Of a DNA stretch of 64,000 bases, positions 48,342 to 56,255 are shown piece by piece. The DNA lies in the NCBI GenBank assembly GCA_014377705.1, contig JACMPC010000135.1:1-64000 (forward strand), written 5' to 3'. The stretch comes from Dermatophilaceae bacterium. Its GTDB lineage: Bacteria; Actinomycetota; Actinomycetes; Actinomycetales; Dermatophilaceae. Position 1 is the first letter of the stretch, and each line of letters opens with the position of its first letter. The translations under genes were made by a program, and so were the position numbers. The notes beneath the pieces were generated by a model. That model was given only the letters and a program-made list of their open reading frames with translations, did not search any database and was not told the DNA's origin.

Positions 48342-49628
48342 ATGAGCGAACAGAGCACTTCCCACCCTGAAACGGGAGTGGACAGGTTTTTTACGGCCTT
48401 GCGTGGTCTCGGCATCCGGCGCCGCACCGATAACAAATGGATCGCCGGCGTGTGTTCCGGGCTGGCCGACCGGCTCCGCATCGACCCGGTGATCGTCCGC
48501 GCGGCCCTGGTACTCCTGTCTGTGCTGGGCGGCGCCGGTATCACCGTCTACCTCGTCGCCTGGGCTCTGCTGCCCAACGACAGGGACGAGATCGTGGCCC
48601 AACGTGCGCTCCGGGACGGGGACGGCGGCTCCATCGTGCTCATCGTGCTCGCGGCGCTGGCACTGTTCGGAGGCTCGTTGTTCACCGGCCCGTGGTGGGG
48701 CGGCAACGACGGCTGGGGCTTCCCGTGGGGGCTGGTCTTTGTCGGTCTGCTCATCTGGTGGCTGGTGAGGCGATCGGGCAACCAGCCCGACGCCGACCAG
48801 AGAGTCATGTCCCAGCGAACCGGCAGCCCCGGCAGCGCAACCCCTCCTCCGCGCACTTCCGGTCCCTGGCCGGCGCCGTCCGGCCAGTCGCCGCAAACAG
48901 GCGGAGCGACGGGACAGCAGACGCAGGTCTTCCCGCAGACCCAGGTCATCCCGAGAGCGCAGGTGCCCAAGCGGCCGCGCCGTCGATCCGGCGGGCCGCT
49001 GATGGCCCTGATCGCCATCGGCGTGATCCTGGCGACCTATGGCTCCCTGGTCTGGGCAGGCAACGCCTTCACCTGGCCCGGTGACCACCACACGATCGCC
49101 TTCGCGGGCGCTCTGGCTGCAGTCGGACTGCTGACGTTCGTCCTCGGGATCGCCGGCTGGCGAGCCGGTTTCGTCACCTTCCTGGCGGTGGTCCTGGCCA
49201 TCACCGCCTGGTCCAGCAGCGTGGTGCCCACTGGCATCCAGCTGGGCGGACGGGTCGGGGACGCCATCTGGAAGCCGGCCTCGGTGAGCTCCACCGCCAA
49301 CTACCACCTGGGCGTTGGTGACGGTGTCCTCGATCTGGGCAACCTGCCCACCGAAGGGCTCAGCGAGAAGCTTGGCGAGGCCAGGGTCCCGGCATACGTG
49401 GGGCTTGGTGAGCTGAAGGTGATCGTGCCCGAAGGCCTGACCGTCAGGGTCGTGGGCCATGTGGGCCTGGGCGAGATCCTGATGCCCGGCGAAACCCAGA
49501 ACGACGCAGGAAACGGCGGGCAGGGTGGCACCGACGTATCCCGGTCAGTGACCGTGGGTGACGGACCAGCCGAGGTCGTGGTCGATGCCGGAGTAGGCAT
49601 CGGACAGCTCACAGTGGTGAAGGAGTAG
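48342..49628 (+). CDS. PspC-domain protein with C-terminal LiaF/toastrack-like domain
   Basis: A 428-residue membrane protein. An N-terminal PspC domain (NKWIAGVCSGLADRLRIDPV) is followed by further helices around 95-110 and 115-135, a Gln/Pro-rich linker, two or three more helices, and a C-terminal beta-rich domain (GVGDGVLDLGNLP, then VGLGELKVIVPEGL) resembling the LiaF/DUF2154 'toastrack' fold. In Bacilli LiaF restrains the LiaRS system. Here the kinase/regulator pair is encoded divergently. It is followed after 4 bp by a small membrane protein gene. Confidence 0.87.
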   Translation: MSEQSTSHPETGVDRFFTALRGLGIRRRTDNKWIAGVCSGLADRLRIDPVIVRAALVLLSVLGGAGITVYLVAWALLPNDRDEIVAQRALRDGDGGSIVLIVLAALALFGGSLFTGPWWGGNDGWGFPWGLVFVGLLIWWLVRRSGNQPDADQRVMSQRTGSPGSATPPPRTSGPWPAPSGQSPQTGGATGQQTQVFPQTQVIPRAQVPKRPRRRSGGPLMALIAIGVILATYGSLVWAGNAFTWPGDHHTIAFAGALAAVGLLTFVLGIAGWRAGFVTFLAVVLAITAWSSSVVPTGIQLGGRVGDAIWKPASVSSTANYHLGVGDGVLDLGNLPTEGLSEKLGEARVPAYVGLGELKVIVPEGLTVRVVGHVGLGEILMPGETQNDAGNGGQGGTDVSRSVTVGDGPAEVVVDAGVGIGQLTVVKE

Positions 49629-49632
49629 GACG

Positions 49633-50055
49633 ATGGAATACAACGAATCCGCAACGCCGTCATCCCCGGAAGGCAACCCTGTTCAGGACAACGTGGGCGT
49701 CGGCAAGGTCGGCACCGACGAGTCCGGCACCCAGACCACAAGAATCGAGACAACTGGCACCGAGAGTACGAGGGCAGGCACAGCTGGCGTGGAATCTGCC
49801 AGTGTGGGAACGGCGAGTGCCGCAGGAGTCAGTGCCACGGAGGTCAAGGCACCCTCGCGTCCCAGAGGGCCCAACGCCTCAGCGATCGTCGTCGGGCTGG
49901 TAGCCCTGCTATTCGCCGGGCTCATCATCGCCAGGGAGACGCTGAACTGGCGGGTCGACTGGTCACGGCTGGGGCCGGGCGTGATCGTCGGCGTCGGGGT
50001 CGTGCTGGTGCTGATCGGGGCCATCGGCCTCATCCGGCGCCATGACGACGCCTGA
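49633..50055 (+). CDS. Small membrane protein in the PspC operon, unknown function
   Basis: A 140-residue protein. The first ~75 residues are Thr/Ser/Gly/Glu-rich and low complexity with repeated 'GTxSxxxGT' patterns. Two membrane helices follow (about 82-98 and 112-132), and the last residues are basic and acidic (IRRHDDA). The gap to the PspC/LiaF-like gene is 4 bp, with GGAGTAGGACG before the ATG, so they are co-expressed. I recognise similar short proteins downstream of actinobacterial PspC genes, but no function is known. Confidence 0.7.
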   Translation: MEYNESATPSSPEGNPVQDNVGVGKVGTDESGTQTTRIETTGTESTRAGTAGVESASVGTASAAGVSATEVKAPSRPRGPNASAIVVGLVALLFAGLIIARETLNWRVDWSRLGPGVIVGVGVVLVLIGAIGLIRRHDDA

Positions 50056-50071
50056 CCTCACCGATCACCGA

Positions 50072-50821
50072 TCACCGGCCATCCGCCCCTGCCACCTCGC
50101 CCAGGATCTCGGCGAAGCCGGACGTGAGGTCGACCGGACCGAGGTCGGCCGGCAGCACCCAGGCGGCGGCAGCCGTCGTGCCACCCACGTCGTGAACGAC
50201 CGGTTCGGTCGGCTCAGGGCACTGCGCGCGGTAGACGACCCGCACCGCGTGAAAGTCCTCGAGCCGGCCACCGGGTGCCCGGCCGACCCAGCGGCTCGTC
50301 CGGACCAGGGCGAGCTCAGGCACCTCGATCAGCTGGCCGCTCTCCTCCCAGACCTCCCGCACCACGGCCCGCTCCGGCGCCTCACCGGCCTCGAGGCCAC
50401 CACCTGGCAGTCCCCACCTGCCCTCGGCCCCGGTCTGGTCGGAGAACTGCGTCAACAGGTACCCGCGGGGGCTGGTCACCACGGCGTACGCCGCCACCCG
50501 CTGGCGTCGCAGCGCCACCTCGCCCTCGAGCAGGTCAGGGTCGTCATCTCGCCGGGCAGGGGCTCCCACCGTCAGCGGCACAGCCTCTCCCTGCTGATTC
50601 TTGGAAGGGTCAACCGGCTCAACCACAAAAGTCAGCGTCAGAACGTGTCTCTCGACGGGGTGTGTCAGCACGTCACGTACCCGCAGCACCTCCCAGCCAT
50701 GAACCGCGAGCAGCCTGGGCGGGTCGTCGCCATGACCCAGTGCCAGACGGGCGACCTCTGCCCCGCCGGCGTCGATCCCCACCACGACAAGGCGGGACCC
50801 CGCCAACGGGTCGGAGGTCAA
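50072..50821 (-). CDS. NUDIX hydrolase with N-terminal extension
   Basis: A 249-residue protein. The NUDIX box GGGLEAGEAPERAVVREVWE ESG is complete (G-x5-E-x7-R-E-x2-E-E-x-G), at about residues 138-160. The first ~100 residues are a separate domain of unknown type. NUDIX enzymes cleave nucleoside-diphosphate derivatives; the substrate is not predictable. It overlaps the upstream glycosyltransferase gene by 4 bp, so the two are translationally coupled. A sugar-nucleotide substrate would therefore make sense, but this is inference. Confidence 0.85.
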   Translation of the reverse strand: MTSDPLAGSRLVVVGIDAGGAEVARLALGHGDDPPRLLAVHGWEVLRVRDVLTHPVERHVLTLTFVVEPVDPSKNQQGEAVPLTVGAPARRDDDPDLLEGEVALRRQRVAAYAVVTSPRGYLLTQFSDQTGAEGRWGLPGGGLEAGEAPERAVVREVWEESGQLIEVPELALVRTSRWVGRAPGGRLEDFHAVRVVYRAQCPEPTEPVVHDVGGTTAAAAWVLPADLGPVDLTSGFAEILGEVAGADGR

Positions 50822-51996
50822 GACCCGTTCCCCCGTGCTGACCCGCTCGCAGGCCCCTCGGCGGCAAGGGCGACGGCACGGCGGTACTCCGCCTCGGCGC
50901 GATCCAGGACCCTGTCCCAGGACTGTTCCGGGGGCGTGCCCCGGTTGTATGCCGTCATTGAAGCCAGCAGACCGTTGTCTGTGGCCAGACGGGCAAGGCA
51001 GTCGGCCATCGCGCCGTCGCTCGCGGCGAGATACCCGTTCAGGCCGTCCGTGACGAACTCCTGGACGCCGCTGCCACGCCGGCCCACGACCGGCAGCCCC
51101 ACTGTGCGCGCCTCCAGCGCGGCAATGCCGAAGGACTCCAGGGGGGCGGGGGCGACGAAGACGTCTGAGGCGGCATACTTCTCCCGGAGCTCCTCGCGGG
51201 TGACCCTGCCCGGCAGGGCGACCCAGCCGGCCAAGTCGTGGGCGGCGATGAAACGCCCGAGCCGGCCGCGGTCCGGACCGTCGCCGAAGATCTCCACACT
51301 GATCCCGATGTCGGCCGGGACCAGCGCGCGAACTCGGGCCATGATGCGCAGCAACGGGATCGGTCTTTTGCGGGAAGCCAGCCGCATCGCGGTGACGACC
51401 CTCAACCCGTCGCCCGGCTCGCGCACCGACGCCTGTCCCCCCGGCATCGCCCAGCGGTCGACGTCGATTCCGTTGGACAGGACATTGACCACGCTGCCGG
51501 CGCCCACCATCCGTTGCAGCGGCTCTGCGGCCACAGCTGAGACGGCGTTCATGGCGACGCCGAGGTCGGCCCAGCCGCGCACGTACCCGGCCGCGCGGAT
51601 CGCCGGCTCGAGCCGGCCGATCATGCAGTGCCAGGTCATCGCGGTCGGCAGGCCCAGATCCGTGGTCACCCTGGTGCAGTCCACGGCGAAGGGGCTCACC
51701 ACCCCCATATGGACATGGGCAACGTCGAACCCCCCACCGATGAGCCTCTCGCGCAGCAGACCCGGGGCCAGAGGGTTCACCGGCAGCTCGAACGGCAACC
51801 TGAGCGCCAGCCGGTGAACCGTGACACCGTCGACCTCGTCGAGAAATCCGCCCCGCTCACCACGGCTGCCAGGGGTGGCCGTGAACACGACGACCTCGTG
51901 CCCACGACCCATCAGCCGCCCGGCGAGATCATGGACCTGCACCTCGATCCCGCCCAGGCGGGGTAGATAGCAGTCAGACAGCAGTGCGATCTTCAC
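50818..51996 (-). CDS. GT4-family glycosyltransferase (PimA/PimB-like)
   Basis: A 392-residue retaining glycosyltransferase of the GT-B fold. The N-terminus VKIALLSDCYLPRLGGIEVQ has the glycine-rich loop, and the C-terminal domain has VVTAMRLASRKRPIPLL, EIFGDGPDRGRL and PAPLESFGIAALEARTVGLP with the E-x7-E nucleotide-sugar motif. GTG 51996 begins the conserved N-terminus. Its start is only 35 bp from the divergent PIG-L deacetylase. It probably transfers a sugar to a lipid or small molecule; acceptor unknown. Confidence 0.88.
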   Translation of the reverse strand: MKIALLSDCYLPRLGGIEVQVHDLAGRLMGRGHEVVVFTATPGSRGERGGFLDEVDGVTVHRLALRLPFELPVNPLAPGLLRERLIGGGFDVAHVHMGVVSPFAVDCTRVTTDLGLPTAMTWHCMIGRLEPAIRAAGYVRGWADLGVAMNAVSAVAAEPLQRMVGAGSVVNVLSNGIDVDRWAMPGGQASVREPGDGLRVVTAMRLASRKRPIPLLRIMARVRALVPADIGISVEIFGDGPDRGRLGRFIAAHDLAGWVALPGRVTREELREKYAASDVFVAPAPLESFGIAALEARTVGLPVVGRRGSGVQEFVTDGLNGYLAASDGAMADCLARLATDNGLLASMTAYNRGTPPEQSWDRVLDRAEAEYRRAVALAAEGPASGSARGNGS

Positions 51997-52031
51997 GGAA
52001 CCCAGCGTCGCATGAGACAGGATGGAACCAG

Positions 52032-52853
52032 ATGGCGCACACCCTCTTGGCGTTTCACGCCCACCCCGACGACGAGGCACTGCTCACCGCCGGGACGATG
52101 GCGCGCGCCGCCGCGCAGGGCCACCGGGTGATCCTGGTCGTGGCCACCGACGGCAACGAGGGCCTGGCGTCCGGCAGCTTCGCCGCCGACGGCCGGCTGG
52201 GCGAGCGCCGGATGGACGAGCTGCGGGAGAGCGCAAGGGCACTGGGGGTGGCGCGGGTGGAGCATCTCGGCTATGCCGACAGCGGACTGGGGCCGGCGAC
52301 CATGCCGGATCCCCCGGGGCAGACCCGGTTCGTCAGAGCCGATACGAACGCGGCTGCCGGACGCCTGGCCAACCTCCTGCTCGAGGAGTCCGTCGACGTG
52401 CTCCTGACCTATGACGCGAACGGCGGCTACGGCCACCGGGACCATCTACAGGCTCATCGCGTCGCCACGCGGGCGGCTGAGCTTGCCCATACTCCGCGGG
52501 TGCTGCAGGCGACGGTGCCGCGCGACACGATCTGTCGGGCGATCGCCCTGGTTGGCAAGGTCTACCGGTTCCCCGCGGCCTTTGACCCCGCCACCTTCCA
52601 GCGCGCGTTCAGCCCGAAGGCAGCCATCACGCACAGGGTCAACGTCATCAGGTTCGCCCCGGCCAAGCGGGCCTCGATGCGGGCCCACGCCTCACAGGCC
52701 AGCGCCGAGGGCGGCGCGGACCGCACCCTGGCGGCCTTCCTGCGGATCCCGCGACCCCTGTATGACGTGGTCTTCGGCCGCGAGTGGTTCGTCGACCCGG
52801 CCCACCCACCCGGCGCGCCTGTTGCCCGCGACGTGTTCGCCGGTCTGCCATGA
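52032..52853 (+). CDS. PIG-L family deacetylase
   Basis: A 273-residue zinc-dependent deacetylase. The metal motif is FHAHPDDEALLTAG (residues 7-20), followed by VVATDGNEGLASG and the distal GGYGHRDHLQAHRVA. This is closer to classical MshB/LmbE enzymes than the PIG-L protein at 44726, but mycothiol specificity cannot be claimed. The ATG at 52032 lies behind AGGATGGA. A GT4 glycosyltransferase is immediately divergent, and a flippase-like gene follows after 19 bp. A glycosylation-deacetylation-translocation module is plausible. Confidence 0.87.
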   Translation: MAHTLLAFHAHPDDEALLTAGTMARAAAQGHRVILVVATDGNEGLASGSFAADGRLGERRMDELRESARALGVARVEHLGYADSGLGPATMPDPPGQTRFVRADTNAAAGRLANLLLEESVDVLLTYDANGGYGHRDHLQAHRVATRAAELAHTPRVLQATVPRDTICRAIALVGKVYRFPAAFDPATFQRAFSPKAAITHRVNVIRFAPAKRASMRAHASQASAEGGADRTLAAFLRIPRPLYDVVFGREWFVDPAHPPGAPVARDVFAGLP

Positions 52854-52872
52854 CCTCCCGCCGGGGATCAGG

Positions 52873-53988
52873 GTGACCGACGACAGCTCGGTCGAGGGTA
52901 GGGCATGGCGCCCGACCCGCACGCAGATGGTGCAGGGCGTGCCAAGCATCATCCTGGCGATCGTGCTGGTGGTGTGGTGGCTGCCGAAGGTCGCGCAGAC
53001 CTCGTGGGGCGCGGTGTTCAGCACCCTGGAACAGCTCGACCCAGGGTCCGTCCTGATGCTCTACGGGCTGATGTGTCTCGGGCTCTGGAGCTACACCTTC
53101 ACCCTCACCGGCTCGCTGCCCGGACTGCGTCACCCGCAGGCGCTGATCGTGAACCTGTGCGGGTCGTCGGCGGGCAACTTCCTGCCCGGGGGGGGTGCCG
53201 CCGGCGTAGCCGTGAGCTATGCAGCCCTCCGGTCCTGGGGCTTCTCCCGACGCGCCATCTCGACCTCCGTCATCGTCACCGGCGTCTGGAACTTCCTGGC
53301 CCGGATGATCCTCCCGGTGACCGCCCTGACCGCCCTTCTGGTCGCCGGGGGTCACCTGCCCCTCACGGTGATCCGGGGCGGGCTCATCGGCGCGACCGCG
53401 GGCCTGGTGCTGCTGGGGCTCTTCATCGCCCTGCTCGCCAGCGAGAGGGTCACGCGCACCCTCGGCCGGGCGCTGAACCGGGTGCTGCGACTGCTGCACC
53501 GAAGGTTCACATCCCTGCACGAGGTCGCCGTCGAGGACTTCATCGCGGACCAGCGGGTGCGCATCGTCACGGTGGTGCGCGGCCACGGAGCCAAGATGAC
53601 CCTGGGTCTGGCCGGGTACTTCGCCGTCTTCTACGTGCTCTTCTGGCAGAGCCTGCACATCGTCGGGTTGCGGATGACCTTCTCGCACATGTTCGCCGCC
53701 TACGCCGTGGGGCGGCTGTTGTCGGCCATCGGCGTCACCCCCGGTGGCGTGGGAGTGACCGAAGGTGGCGCCGTCGCCGTCCTGATCGCTTTCGGCGCCG
53801 ACCCGGCGCCGGCTCTGTCCGGCGTCGTGCTCTTCTCGCTGTACACCCACGTGATGGAGATCCCGTTGGGCGCGCTGGCCTTGGCAGGATGGGCCGTCTC
53901 AAAAAAAACGGCGCCAACCGACGGCCACAGAGCCACCGGCGCGCCCTCCCCGGGCAGCTCGCCTTCCGAAGAAAAGCCCGGGAGCTGA
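52873..53988 (+). CDS. Lysylphosphatidylglycerol synthase-type flippase domain protein (UPF0104/YbhN-like)
   Basis: A 371-residue membrane protein with about eight helices. It contains NLCGSSAGNFLPGGGAAGVA and the C-terminal SAIGVTPGGVGVTEGGAVAV, the conserved glycine-rich re-entrant motifs of the MprF-flippase/YbhN family. No synthase domain is attached. GTG 52873 is used. A run of eight A bases at 53901-53908 lies in the last codons and encodes Ser-Lys-Lys. It follows PIG-L and may move a modified lipid across the membrane. Confidence 0.85.
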   Translation: MTDDSSVEGRAWRPTRTQMVQGVPSIILAIVLVVWWLPKVAQTSWGAVFSTLEQLDPGSVLMLYGLMCLGLWSYTFTLTGSLPGLRHPQALIVNLCGSSAGNFLPGGGAAGVAVSYAALRSWGFSRRAISTSVIVTGVWNFLARMILPVTALTALLVAGGHLPLTVIRGGLIGATAGLVLLGLFIALLASERVTRTLGRALNRVLRLLHRRFTSLHEVAVEDFIADQRVRIVTVVRGHGAKMTLGLAGYFAVFYVLFWQSLHIVGLRMTFSHMFAAYAVGRLLSAIGVTPGGVGVTEGGAVAVLIAFGADPAPALSGVVLFSLYTHVMEIPLGALALAGWAVSKKTAPTDGHRATGAPSPGSSPSEEKPGS

Positions 53989-53991
53989 CCT

Positions 53992-54050
53992 AGGGTTTCC
54001 TGCTTCCAGGGTTTCCTGCTTCCAGGGTTTCCTGCTTCCAGGGTTTCCTG
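53992..54050. repeat. Tandem 16-bp repeats (AGGGTTTCCTGCTTCC)
   Basis: Three exact copies of AGGGTTTCCTGCTTCC at 53992, 54008 and 54024 are followed by a partial fourth copy (54040-54050). They fill the gap between the flippase-like gene and the convergent gatD gene. Non-coding. Confidence 0.88.
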
Positions 54051-54121
54051 CCCAGGGTCTGCTCACCCCGGTTCCACTGCAGAGGGTTTGCCGGCCCGAG
54101 GCTCGCTGCTCCAGGTGTGGT

Positions 54122-54907
54122 TCAGCCGGCGAGGCGGCGTACCTGGCGCGTCCTTGCCTGATTCGCGAACACATCGTCGATCTGGCCAGGCACGAACGGT
54201 TCGCCGAGGGCCCGCTCGACCGCCAGCTTGATCAGCGCATCGGCGAACGCAGGGTTGGCAGGCAGGACCGGGCCGTGCAGGTAGGACCCGAACACGTTGC
54301 CGGTGACAGCGCCCTCGGTCCGGTCGGTCCCGTTGTTGCCCATGCCCGACCTGACCCGGCCGAAGGGCCGCTGCCCGGCGCCGAGCTCCGTTGAGCCGGA
54401 ATGGTTCTCGTAGCCGACCACGTCCCCGTACACCGTCTCGAGCACGACCGGTCCGATCATGCGCCTGGCGTTCCCCTGGGTCGTGACGTCGAGGATGCCG
54501 ATGCCCGGGAGCCGCTCGCCCTCGATGGTGATGAAGGCGTTGCCGAAGAGCTGGTACATGCCGCAGATCATCAGCATCGGGGCACCGTCAGCCGCCAGGA
54601 CACGCAGAACCTCGGAATTTCGGGCCAAATCGTTCTCGACCCGCGCCTGCCCGCTGTCCTGGCCGCCTCCGCCCAGGACGAGATGTGCATCGGCCGGGAA
54701 GTCGTTGCCCGGGTGATGCTGGTGGACCAGGGGCTCGTAGCCGTGCCACCTCAGCCGACTCGCCAGGGCGCGGGTGTTGCCGAGGTCGCCGTAGATGCTC
54801 ATCTCGCGTGGATAGATGTGCACCACCTTGATCTGGCCCTTGCTGACCAACGGGCCGCCGGTCTGGTGACTGACGCTCTGGTGACTGACGCTCTGGTGGT
54901 TGCTCAC
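54122..54907 (-). CDS. gatD: Lipid II isoglutaminyl synthase, glutamine amidotransferase subunit
   Basis: A 261-residue CobB/CobQ-like glutaminase that supplies ammonia to MurT for amidation of the peptidoglycan stem D-Glu. The catalytic Cys115 is in MLMICGMYQLFG and the catalytic His211 in SYLHGPVLPANP. The first 20 residues contain a repeat (HQSVSHQSVSHQ) encoded by tandem 15-bp units, absent from typical GatD. Even so the GTG at 54907 overlaps the murT stop (GTGA), so this start is probably used. It is downstream of murT in one operon. Confidence 0.92.
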   Translation of the reverse strand: MSNHQSVSHQSVSHQTGGPLVSKGQIKVVHIYPREMSIYGDLGNTRALASRLRWHGYEPLVHQHHPGNDFPADAHLVLGGGGQDSGQARVENDLARNSEVLRVLAADGAPMLMICGMYQLFGNAFITIEGERLPGIGILDVTTQGNARRMIGPVVLETVYGDVVGYENHSGSTELGAGQRPFGRVRSGMGNNGTDRTEGAVTGNVFGSYLHGPVLPANPAFADALIKLAVERALGEPFVPGQIDDVFANQARTRQVRRLAG

Positions 54908-56217
54908 AGCCGGGCCTCCTCTCCGAAGTTGGGCAGACCGTAGCGGCCGGCCAGGTTGCGGCGCAGCGCCATCATCGCGGTGTACGTGCAGAAGATGCGC
55001 TTAGGCTCATTTTTGTATGTCGCCAGGAAACGTTCCAGCGCGGCCTCAAGGTCCGGCTCGACCTGCGCCACTGCCACGTCGTCATACTGCAGTCGCAGCG
55101 CCATGTCGTAGGCCCGGACCCCGCTGGTGAGCGCGACTCCCCTGCCCTGCAACGACTCGAAGCTGACGTCATACAGCCAGGACACGTCCCGGCCGTCGGC
55201 GTAGTCGTCGTTGATCGCGACCATCGTGGTGACCGGCGTGTTCCCGTAGGTGCTCAGCGCAACGGTGAAGCCGGCCGGGTTCTTGACCAGCACGAGCTCC
55301 AGCGGCTGACCGTCCGCGTTGATGATCTCCCCGCGCCCGAACGGAGGCTGGACCCTCTCCAGGGCGGCGACCGCGGTGGCATTGCGAAACTCGCTGCCGA
55401 GCAACGCCCTGGCGGTGGACGTGGCGGCGGTGGCATTGATCATGGCCGCCAGCCCGCGCTGGTTGAGGACCATGGGCCCGACCTGGTCGGCGGCGCCGAA
55501 ACGCACCTCGAAGCTCCGCTCGTCATGAGGCTTGAGCAGCCCGTCGGCGTCGGTCGGCTCGGGGGGCGTGAAGTCGTCCTCGAACCGGACATCCGCCTCC
55601 TGCAGCTCCGGGAGCCGGTCCGCGATGGAGGGGTCGACCCCGAAGTAGGTGACCAGGACGCCGTCCGGCACGCGCCCGGCGATCCGCGATACGAACGAGT
55701 CGTTGAGGTTGAGAACCACCCCGGTGGTGGTCTGCGCCGCAAGCTCGCCGAGCAGCCTGGCGGTGTGGTCGATCTCGGCGAACCGGTCGAGCTGGTCGCG
55801 AGCGACGTTGAGCAGCAGCGAGTGTGTCGGCCTCACCTCGGCGGCGAACTTCAGCGCGTGGGCCTCGTCGAGCTCCAGAACCGCAAGGTCCGCCTTGAGC
55901 CGGCCCGAGAGCGACAGCTCGGACAGCATCGCGGAGATGACGCCGCGGGTGAAGTTGCTGCCGGTGGGGTTGGTGAACACGGTGAGCCCGTGCTCACGAA
56001 GAATCGCGACGAGCATCTTGGTCGTCGTGGTCTTGCCGTTGGTCCCGGTCACCACCACGACGCCGCCCGCCAGGTCCGCCAGAGCGTGGCTGAGAAAACG
56101 CGGGTCCAGCTTCTCCACCACCAGTCCGGGCATCGCCGAACCGCCACCCCGCATCCTCGATGCCACCCGTGCCATCTTGCCTGCCGCCACTGCCACCGAA
56201 GTCCTGAGCACCGTCAC
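54904..56217 (-). CDS. murT: Lipid II isoglutaminyl synthase, Mur ligase-like subunit
   Basis: A 437-residue Mur-ligase-type ATPase that activates the D-Glu carboxylate of lipid II. The P-loop is VTGTNGKTTTTKM, followed by NPTGSNFTRGV, and the C-terminal domain contains NDDYADGRDVSWLYDV with the Asp thought to complete the GatD active site. The Cys4 zinc ribbon of S. aureus and S. pneumoniae MurT is missing: the only cysteine is in RIFCTYTAMM, and the ribbon region is an acidic loop (FEDDFTPPEP). It is translationally coupled to gatD. Confidence 0.93.
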   Translation of the reverse strand: MTVLRTSVAVAAGKMARVASRMRGGGSAMPGLVVEKLDPRFLSHALADLAGGVVVVTGTNGKTTTTKMLVAILREHGLTVFTNPTGSNFTRGVISAMLSELSLSGRLKADLAVLELDEAHALKFAAEVRPTHSLLLNVARDQLDRFAEIDHTARLLGELAAQTTTGVVLNLNDSFVSRIAGRVPDGVLVTYFGVDPSIADRLPELQEADVRFEDDFTPPEPTDADGLLKPHDERSFEVRFGAADQVGPMVLNQRGLAAMINATAATSTARALLGSEFRNATAVAALERVQPPFGRGEIINADGQPLELVLVKNPAGFTVALSTYGNTPVTTMVAINDDYADGRDVSWLYDVSFESLQGRGVALTSGVRAYDMALRLQYDDVAVAQVEPDLEAALERFLATYKNEPKRIFCTYTAMMALRRNLAGRYGLPNFGEEARL

Positions 56218-56255
56218 ACCCTAGCCAAGGCGGCCAGCGCGTTGCCGTGCCTGTC

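Noticed and set aside
44726-52853. Mycothiol biosynthesis assignment (MshB/MshA) for the PIG-L and GT4 genes
   Set aside because: The families fit, but the sequences lack features that would separate MshA/MshB from many related enzymes, and mshC/mshD are not present.
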